Made by a program: the position numbers and the translations under genes
In this document: positions 50,937-56,201 of the stretch, piece by piece
Numbering within the stretch: position 1 is the stretch's first letter
How the letters are laid out: each line of letters opens with the position of its first letter
The notes under the pieces: model-generated
The model's input: only the letters and a program-made list of their open reading frames with translations
Database searches by the model: none
Told to the model about the DNA's origin: nothing
NCBI GenBank assembly: GCA_022828145.1
Contig: JAJEJA010000053.1
Span: 1 to 56,201, forward strand
Length of the DNA: 56,201 nucleotides
Source of the DNA: Candidatus Poribacteria bacterium
GTDB lineage: Bacteria > Poribacteria > WGA-4E > WGA-3G
Direction: 5' to 3'

Positions 50937-52079
50937 ATGGACACACAAAATGTAGAGAAAGTCGATTCAAAGACTATCAGAACGTGGAAACACCATCTAC
51001 AAGAAGAAATAGATGCTAACTTCCTATACAGTCAATTCGCACAGCTTGAACCCGATCCTGAAAGACAGGATATATTGCTGGAATTGGCAGAAGTCGAAAA
51101 TCGACACATAGGACGTTGGGAAGAGATATTAGATAATTACAATGTTAAGCAACAGAAAAAACGACCCACATTAAAAGCAAGATTCTGGTCTTGGTATGCC
51201 CGGAAAATCAACAGAAGTTTAGCACTTTCCAGGATGCTAAATGAGGAAGCTAGTGAAGTCAAAGATTACCTTATTCTACATAGAAATAGCACTTTGGCGG
51301 ATGCAAAAGAGACGGCACTCGATTTAGCAAGAGAATCTGCCTTGCATACTGAAAATCTGAAAGAACTTACTGGGACAAGCGATGAACCGTGGCATAAGAC
51401 AGAATCTGGCGGAACTTTGGGAAACATCGTTTACGGTTTCAATGACGGATTAACAGCAAACTTCGGATTGCTTGCGGGTGTTATTGGTGCTACTGATGCT
51501 GCATCAGATGTTTCTACCATTGTCGTTATGGGGATTGTTGGAACTGTGGCAGACTCTCTCTCAATGGGTGCATCTGGTTATCTCGCAGCGAAAAGTGAAC
51601 AGGAGGTATATGAGCATGAAATAGAGGTAGAAAAAGAGGAAATCCGCCTTATGCCGGATATTGAGGAGGATGAACTGGCACTTATCTACGCAACACGCGG
51701 CTTACCAAAGGAACATGCACGCCTCCTTGCGAAAGAAGTGATGAGCGATCCTGAAAGAGCGTTAGAAGAAAAAATACAATCGGAATTAAAGATAGGTGAA
51801 TCCCATACAACTCCATTTAAGGAGGGGTGGATCACTGGTCTTGCTACCGCCATCGGGGCTTTCATTCCAGTTGCACCGTTTCTGGTCTCATCAGGATTTA
51901 CGGCTATATGGACTTCCTTTTCTCTTGCCATGTTATCTCATTTTGGTGTTGGCGCAGCAAGGAGTCTATTCACCGGACGCGGGTTATTCCGAAGCGGTTT
52001 TGATATGTTTGTCGTCGGTCTCGGTGTTGCTGCCGTTGGCTATATTGTTGGTAAACTATTAGAAAACTATCTATTCTAA
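50937..52079 (+). CDS. Ferritin-like/VIT1 fusion (MbfA-type) metal exporter
   Basis: 380 residues, ATG 8 bases after the regulator stop, with AAGGAG upstream. The N-terminal about 150 residues are a rubrerythrin-like diiron helical bundle (the EEIDANFLYSQFAQLE and EVENRHIGRWEEIL helices give E-x-x-H-type ligands). The C-terminal 230 are a VIT1/CCC1 membrane domain: GNIVYGFNDGLTANFGLLAGV, SLSMGASGYLAAKSEQE, cytosolic Glu-rich helices (EHEIEVEKEEIR), and the last helices. Known MbfA proteins export iron to protect against oxidative stress; Mn is also possible. Its pairing with a repressor and an importer in one operon is notable. Confidence 0.88.
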   Translation: MDTQNVEKVDSKTIRTWKHHLQEEIDANFLYSQFAQLEPDPERQDILLELAEVENRHIGRWEEILDNYNVKQQKKRPTLKARFWSWYARKINRSLALSRMLNEEASEVKDYLILHRNSTLADAKETALDLARESALHTENLKELTGTSDEPWHKTESGGTLGNIVYGFNDGLTANFGLLAGVIGATDAASDVSTIVVMGIVGTVADSLSMGASGYLAAKSEQEVYEHEIEVEKEEIRLMPDIEEDELALIYATRGLPKEHARLLAKEVMSDPERALEEKIQSELKIGESHTTPFKEGWITGLATAIGAFIPVAPFLVSSGFTAIWTSFSLAMLSHFGVGAARSLFTGRGLFRSGFDMFVVGLGVAAVGYIVGKLLENYLF

Positions 52080-52080
52080 A

Positions 52081-53124
52081 ATGGCAAAAAATATGAAAAA
52101 CAGAAAAACTCTAATATCACATTTATTAACTCGAAACTATCATCCATACACACAGGCAAGAAATGTGGTCTGTACTGCTTTTCTTATATTTGTGTTACTT
52201 GTATGTTCAGGTTGTGATACAAAGAACCAAAATGATGCAAAAGAGAATGGTAAAATCCGAATCGTTACTACAACCGGTATGATTACCGATGTTGTTAAGA
52301 ATGTGGGGGGTGAAAAGGTTCAAGTTATCGGTTTGATGGGACCCGGTATCGATCCGCATCTATATAAAGCGACTGGAAAAGATATTGAAAGATTGACTTC
52401 GGCAGATATTATCTTCTATAACGGTCTACATCTTGAATCAAAAATGGCAGATTTACTCGGAACTATGTCTGGTGATACCAAGACTTTTGCAGTAGCGGAA
52501 AGTGTCAGCAAAGAATCGCTTTTACCACTTCCTGATTCAAATGAACAATATGATCCACATCTATGGTTTGATGTATCTCTCTGGATGAAAGTTGTAGAAA
52601 ATGTTCGTGATACTTTGAGTGAATATAAGCCGGATATCAAAGCAGATATTAGTAGGAACGCAAAGCAGTATCTTGATGAACTGACGCAACTTCATCAATA
52701 TGTAAAAACAGAAGTTGAACGTATCCCCGTTGAACAGAGGGTGCTCATAACAGCTCACGATGCATTCAACTACTTTGGAGATGCTTATGGATTTGAGGTG
52801 CGCGGATTGCAGGGGATCAGTACTATCGCAAAAGCGAGTATCGCTGATGTTCAGGAATTGGCAACTTTTATCACAGAGAGACGTATCCCCGCAATTTTTG
52901 TTGAAACATCTGTTTCCGTCAAAAACCTTGAGGCTGTAAAAGCAGCAGTAAAATCTAAAGGATATGAAGTACAAATTGGTGGAGAACTTTTTTCTGATGC
53001 TATGGGAAGTGAAGGCACACCTGAAGGAACTTATATCGGTATGGTGCGGCACAATATTGATACTATCGTGAGCGCGTTAGGGATAGACGCAGAAATACAG
53101 CATACACACACAGAGGAAAATTAG
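52081..53124 (+). CDS. Metal ABC transporter substrate-binding lipoprotein (TroA/MntA-type)
   Basis: 347 residues. Lipoprotein signal with the lipobox VCSGC; residues before it are charged and the start could be one of the internal ATG codons (for example residue 5). The TroA-like cluster A9 protein has metal ligands in [35 protein letters not shown] and the late [13 protein letters not shown] / [10 protein letters not shown] elements: His, His, Glu/His and Asp. No long His-rich loop is present between the domains, which favours manganese or iron over zinc. It starts one base after the exporter gene. Confidence 0.9.
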   Translation: MAKNMKNRKTLISHLLTRNYHPYTQARNVVCTAFLIFVLLVCSGCDTKNQNDAKENGKIRIVTTTGMITDVVKNVGGEKVQVIGLMGPGIDPHLYKATGKDIERLTSADIIFYNGLHLESKMADLLGTMSGDTKTFAVAESVSKESLLPLPDSNEQYDPHLWFDVSLWMKVVENVRDTLSEYKPDIKADISRNAKQYLDELTQLHQYVKTEVERIPVEQRVLITAHDAFNYFGDAYGFEVRGLQGISTIAKASIADVQELATFITERRIPAIFVETSVSVKNLEAVKAAVKSKGYEVQIGGELFSDAMGSEGTPEGTYIGMVRHNIDTIVSALGIDAEIQHTHTEEN

Positions 53125-53125
53125 A

Positions 53126-53869
53126 TTGGATACTAAGGCAACAAAGGCAATTGAGGTTACGGATCTGACTGTCGCATATCAGGAAACACCTGTGCTGTGG
53201 GACATAGACCTTGATGTGCCGCCAGGTGTTCTTCTTGCTATCGTCGGCCCGAACGGTGCTGGAAAAACTACGTTGATCAAAGCGATCTTAGGTCTTGTCC
53301 GTCCGGCTGCCGGTAATGTCCTGATATATAACAAACCTTATGCAGCACAACGTAGGATTGTAGGGTATGTGCCACAACGGGGAACGGTGGACTGGGATTT
53401 TCCGACAAATGTATTGGATGTTGTTATGATGGGAAGGTATGGAGCACTCGGTTGGATCCGTCGCCCAGGTACGAAAGAACGTGAATTGGCGATGCTGGCA
53501 CTGCAGAAAGTTGGTATGGAAGATTATAAGACCCGACAGATCAGTCAACTCTCAAGCGGACAACAACAACGCGTCTTTCTTGCACGGGCACTTATTCAGG
53601 ATGCTACCGTATACCTTATGGATGAACCTTTTCAAGGTGTTGATGCTACGACAGAACGTGCCATCGTTACACTCCTTCAAGAACTCCGTGAGAATGGTAA
53701 AACTGTCGTCGTGGTGCACCATGACCTGCAAACTGTCACTGACTATTTTGACTGGGTAACTTTATTGAACATTCGGCGCATTGCAAGCGGACCTGTTGAT
53801 GATACGTTCACCTCTGATAATCTGCGCGAAACCTATGGTGGTCGTATTGCATTTATGAAAAACCGATAG
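53126..53869 (+). CDS. Metal ABC transporter ATP-binding protein
   Basis: 247 residues, TTG start with AGAGGA upstream, directly after the binding-protein stop. Walker [10 protein letters not shown] (about 38-46), Q-loop in [12 protein letters not shown], signature LSSGQQQR, Walker B VYLMDEP, and the H-loop in VVVVHHD. The DWDFP element after the Q-loop is characteristic of Mn/Zn/Fe importers. It powers the transporter formed with the two permeases that follow. The gene is followed immediately by the permease start at 53870. Confidence 0.94.
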   Translation: MDTKATKAIEVTDLTVAYQETPVLWDIDLDVPPGVLLAIVGPNGAGKTTLIKAILGLVRPAAGNVLIYNKPYAAQRRIVGYVPQRGTVDWDFPTNVLDVVMMGRYGALGWIRRPGTKERELAMLALQKVGMEDYKTRQISQLSSGQQQRVFLARALIQDATVYLMDEPFQGVDATTERAIVTLLQELRENGKTVVVVHHDLQTVTDYFDWVTLLNIRRIASGPVDDTFTSDNLRETYGGRIAFMKNR

Positions 53870-54802
53870 ATGGAATATCTCTCTTTATTACTTCAGAATC
53901 ATTATACACTTATCATCGTATCCATAGGAGCTGCGCTACTTGGTACGGTCAGCGGTGCGTTAGGGACTTATGCTGTCTTACGTAGACAGAGTCTACTGGG
54001 TGATGCTATCTCTCACGCAGCGCTCCCAGGAATTGCGATTGCATTTATGCTAACAGGCACAAAAACGCACCTGATTCTCATAATAGGTGCAGCAATCGCA
54101 GGTTGGCTGGGATCACTCGTCATCCTCTCTATTGTGAGATTAACCCGGATCAAATATGATAGTGCTCTTGCCCTGGTACTCTCAACTTTCTTCGGTTTCG
54201 GTCTGGTTTTACATACTTTTATTCAACGTACTGGGAATGCCAATCAAGCTGGATTAGATAAATTCTTGTTCGGACAAGCTGCAACCATGTTGAAAAGTGA
54301 TGTGCTAACAATAGGTATACTTGGTGGTGTTGCATTAGTTTTAATGCTAATTTTCTGGAAAGAGCTGAAACTGCTTATATTTGATGAGGGGTTTGCGGCA
54401 TCTATCGGGTTTCCTATACGTTCTTTAGATTTTCTGCTAACGAGTCTACTTGTCATCGCTATCGTTATAGGATTACAAGCAGTTGGTGCGGTGCTTATGA
54501 GTGCGATGTTGGTGGCACCTGCTGTGGCTGCGAGACAGTGGACTAACAGACTCAGTCTGATGGTAATTATCGCTGCAGCTATCGGTGCATTTTCAGGTGT
54601 TATCGGTACAATCATCAGTAGTGTGACAACCCGAATTCCAACAGGTCCAACGATTATCCTCTGCACGACGGTAATAGTGGGATTCTCAATTGTTTTCGCC
54701 CCAAACCGTGGACTTCTATTAAATAGAATCAGACAGAAGAAGAATAGACGTATCTTCAAACTTGCGACACAGAAAACAGTCCTTGGTGAACGGATCCAAT
54801 AG
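53870..54802 (+). CDS. Metal ABC transporter permease 1
   Basis: 310 residues, eight to nine membrane helices, ABC-3 family (Mn/Zn/Fe). Marks: GALGTYAVLRRQSLLGDAISHAALPGIAIAF, typical of the first helices, the coupling region near FWKELKLLIFDEGFAASIGFP, and GAVLMSAMLVAPAVAARQWTNRL. The start ATG is directly after the ATPase stop. It acts with the next permease. Confidence 0.93.
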   Translation: MEYLSLLLQNHYTLIIVSIGAALLGTVSGALGTYAVLRRQSLLGDAISHAALPGIAIAFMLTGTKTHLILIIGAAIAGWLGSLVILSIVRLTRIKYDSALALVLSTFFGFGLVLHTFIQRTGNANQAGLDKFLFGQAATMLKSDVLTIGILGGVALVLMLIFWKELKLLIFDEGFAASIGFPIRSLDFLLTSLLVIAIVIGLQAVGAVLMSAMLVAPAVAARQWTNRLSLMVIIAAAIGAFSGVIGTIISSVTTRIPTGPTIILCTTVIVGFSIVFAPNRGLLLNRIRQKKNRRIFKLATQKTVLGERIQ

Positions 54803-54815
54803 GAAAGTAAAAGTC

Positions 54816-55925
54816 ATGTCGCTTGAACAGTTTTATGTACTACTGATAGCAATATTTACAGCATCTGCATGTGCGTTACCTGGTGTATATTTAGTTTTGC
54901 GACGCATGACTCTCATGAGCGATGCTATCAGTCACGCTATCCTACCGGGAATTGTTCTTGCTTTTTTTCTTACAAATAGCCTCTCTTCACCGTTGTTAAT
55001 TCTTGCTGCGGCTGGAACTGGGATGCTTACTGTTGTTTGTGTTGAATTATTGCAGATGACGGGTCTGGTAAAAGAGGATGCTGCAATAGGATTGACATTT
55101 CCCGCACTCTTCAGCATTGGTGTAATACTCATATCACGTTACTCAAATAATATCCATTTGGATTTGGATACAGTGCTTCTCGGTGAGTTGGCTTATGCAC
55201 CTCTAAACAAACTGAGGATAGGAGGATACGAATTGGGACCCGTTTCTCTGTATGTTATGGGAGCTCTGTTGTGCCTGAACTTAGTTTTTGTTCTTCTGTT
55301 TTATAAGGAATTGAAGCTGGTAACATTTGATGTCGGTTTAGCTGCTACATTGGGTTTTGCCCCAACTGTAATTCACTATGGATTGATGACATTGGTTTCA
55401 ATGACAACTGTCGGTGCATTTGATGCTATGGGATCTATATTGGTTGTTGCATTGATTGTTGGTCCTGCAGCGACAGCATATCTGATGACTGATGGTCTTG
55501 CTCGGATGCTTATTTTCAGTGTAACTGTTGGATGTATGAATGCAGTTGGGGGCTATTTCATAGCAGATGTATTTGATGTCTCTATTGCAGGTGCCATTTC
55601 AACGTTGACGTTTTTAGTCTTTGGCTTGGTGCTATTGGTTGTACCGCAGCGTGGACTCATCGCAATCGCTCACAGACACGTGCGTCAGAAATGGGAATTC
55701 GCACAGACGATGCTTGTTATACATCTCTTAAATCATGAAGGTTTACCAGAGGCGGAGGAAGAATCTGAAATTGTGCATCTACACGAACATCTGCAGTGGG
55801 AACCGACATTTGCATCAAAGGTGGTTAAACATGCTCTTAACAATAAGTATGTTTCTCAGACAGCGACACAACTTTCATTGACAGATAGGGGGCGTTCCAT
55901 TGCCAGGAAGGCACTTGTGCAATAG
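54816..55925 (+). CDS. Metal ABC transporter permease 2 with C-terminal extension
   Basis: 369 residues from ATG 54816 (AGGAAAG upstream); the frame from 54762 overlaps the preceding gene. The first about 275 residues are an ABC-3 family permease (ALPGVYLVLRRMTLMSDAISHAILPGIVLAF; FYKELKLVTFDVGLAATLGFAP; GSILVVALIVGPAATAYLM). The about 90 residues after the last helix (HRHVRQKWEFAQTMLVIHLL ... SLTDRGRSIARKALV) form a cytosolic winged-helix-like domain; LSLTDRGRSIA resembles the wing of DtxR-type regulators. This suggests a regulatory tail and is a feature found in some Mn permeases. Confidence 0.9.
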   Translation: MSLEQFYVLLIAIFTASACALPGVYLVLRRMTLMSDAISHAILPGIVLAFFLTNSLSSPLLILAAAGTGMLTVVCVELLQMTGLVKEDAAIGLTFPALFSIGVILISRYSNNIHLDLDTVLLGELAYAPLNKLRIGGYELGPVSLYVMGALLCLNLVFVLLFYKELKLVTFDVGLAATLGFAPTVIHYGLMTLVSMTTVGAFDAMGSILVVALIVGPAATAYLMTDGLARMLIFSVTVGCMNAVGGYFIADVFDVSIAGAISTLTFLVFGLVLLVVPQRGLIAIAHRHVRQKWEFAQTMLVIHLLNHEGLPEAEEESEIVHLHEHLQWEPTFASKVVKHALNNKYVSQTATQLSLTDRGRSIARKALVQ

Positions 55926-55998
55926 CGTAAGACTATGGCGTAATTATAGTGGACTTGCGCGAGAGATGTCCCTGATATCTGTCTATTAAGAATGTGAA

Positions 55999-56056
55999 TT
56001 GCACAATCTGGAAGAATGTGCTACAATTAAGCAACATTTTCAATTAGAAATGGTAT
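55999..56056. mobile_element. MITE-like family B, right half only
   Basis: GCACAATCTGGAAGAATGTGCTACA followed by ATTTTCAATTAGAAATGGTAT ending at 56056 matches the right part of 50091-50204. The left terminal repeat is not seen in 55926-55998. Confidence 0.65.
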
Positions 56057-56061
56057 TACGA

Positions 56062-56201
56062 TAACGTGAGTTTGATAAATCATTTCGGTTGCGTTCACTC
56101 ACACCATTTCGTATCCGATAGGCGTGCATTGTAGCACAAACTTTCAGTTTGTGGCACATTTTCGCAAACTGGAAAGTTTGCGCTACATTTATCAAACTCA
56201 C
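56062..56201. mobile_element. MITE-like family A, copy 3 (cut by window end)
   Basis: TAACGTGAGTTTGATAAAT at 56062 and the internal hairpin are followed by ATTTATCAAACTCAC, where the window ends. It is nearly identical to the copy at 26413-26556. Confidence 0.85.

Overview
The window looks like a piece of a marine or sponge-associated bacterium of the Candidatus Poribacteria / PVC-neighbour type. I infer this from content only: four PhyH-family dioxygenases, two paralogous sulfatases, a xylose-isomerase-like sugar epimerase, a LamG protein, VIT-VWA proteins, Uma2, PcfJ and TRAP/SSS transporters, and many short palindromic or MITE-like repeats. No rRNA, tRNA, CRISPR array or phage module was seen.

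Layout. (1) 225-5828, plus strand: aroK and aroB, then four tightly spaced genes for an uncharacterised membrane assembly (FN3 plus a conserved membrane-anchored domain, and three membrane proteins). The last of these carries a triplicated 60-residue unit with an exact 180-bp period. (2) 5868-9677: a sugar isomerase-like protein and two related sulfatases, one without a signal peptide and one with a Tat signal. (3) 9690-17135: a near-perfect sigma-54 promoter ahead of a block with two VIT-VWA proteins around two C-type-lectin proteins, the first lectin gene frameshifted. (4) 17267-34109, minus strand: methyltransferase, PcfJ-like protein, a carbohydrate ABC importer lacking its ATPase, Uma2, a DUF4097-like protein with an ECF sigma factor, glycosyltransferase, SSS symporter, DUF3311 protein, fused TRAP permease and a LamG protein. 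(5) 34178-38486: PhyH proteins, an NTase-like protein and an ankyrin protein. (6) 38679-47849: a type III-like restriction-modification locus (Res and Mod) with small accessory or antitoxin-like genes. (7) 47892-49676: another PhyH, a CopG-type antitoxin and a gene remnant. (8) 49986-55925, plus strand: a metal operon with a DtxR/MntR regulator, a ferritin-like/VIT1 fusion and a complete Mn/Zn/Fe ABC importer, behind a sigma-70 promoter whose -10 overlaps a DtxR-like palindrome.

The most striking locus is the Mod methyltransferase. Its AdoMet motif I (DPT|CGGGTT) is interrupted by an intein with Cys1, a TxxH block B and a C-terminal His-Asn followed by Cys+1. The intein carries a DUF559 (Vsr-like) nuclease domain. 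A terminal-inverted-repeat element of about 197 bp sits inside the intein N-terminus and splits the gene into two ORFs in different frames. Deleting 197 bp on paper restores a 261-codon intein and a 981-residue Mod. Several neighbouring genes are also broken (an A6 frameshift, an in-frame amber, a gene remnant), so this defence region appears to be decaying or fractured.

Two MITE-like families recur between genes. Family A has ends TAACGTGAGTTTGATAAAT. Family B has ends ATACCATTTCTA. One family A copy supplies the stop codon of the methyltransferase gene, and one family B copy lies in the leader of the metal operon.
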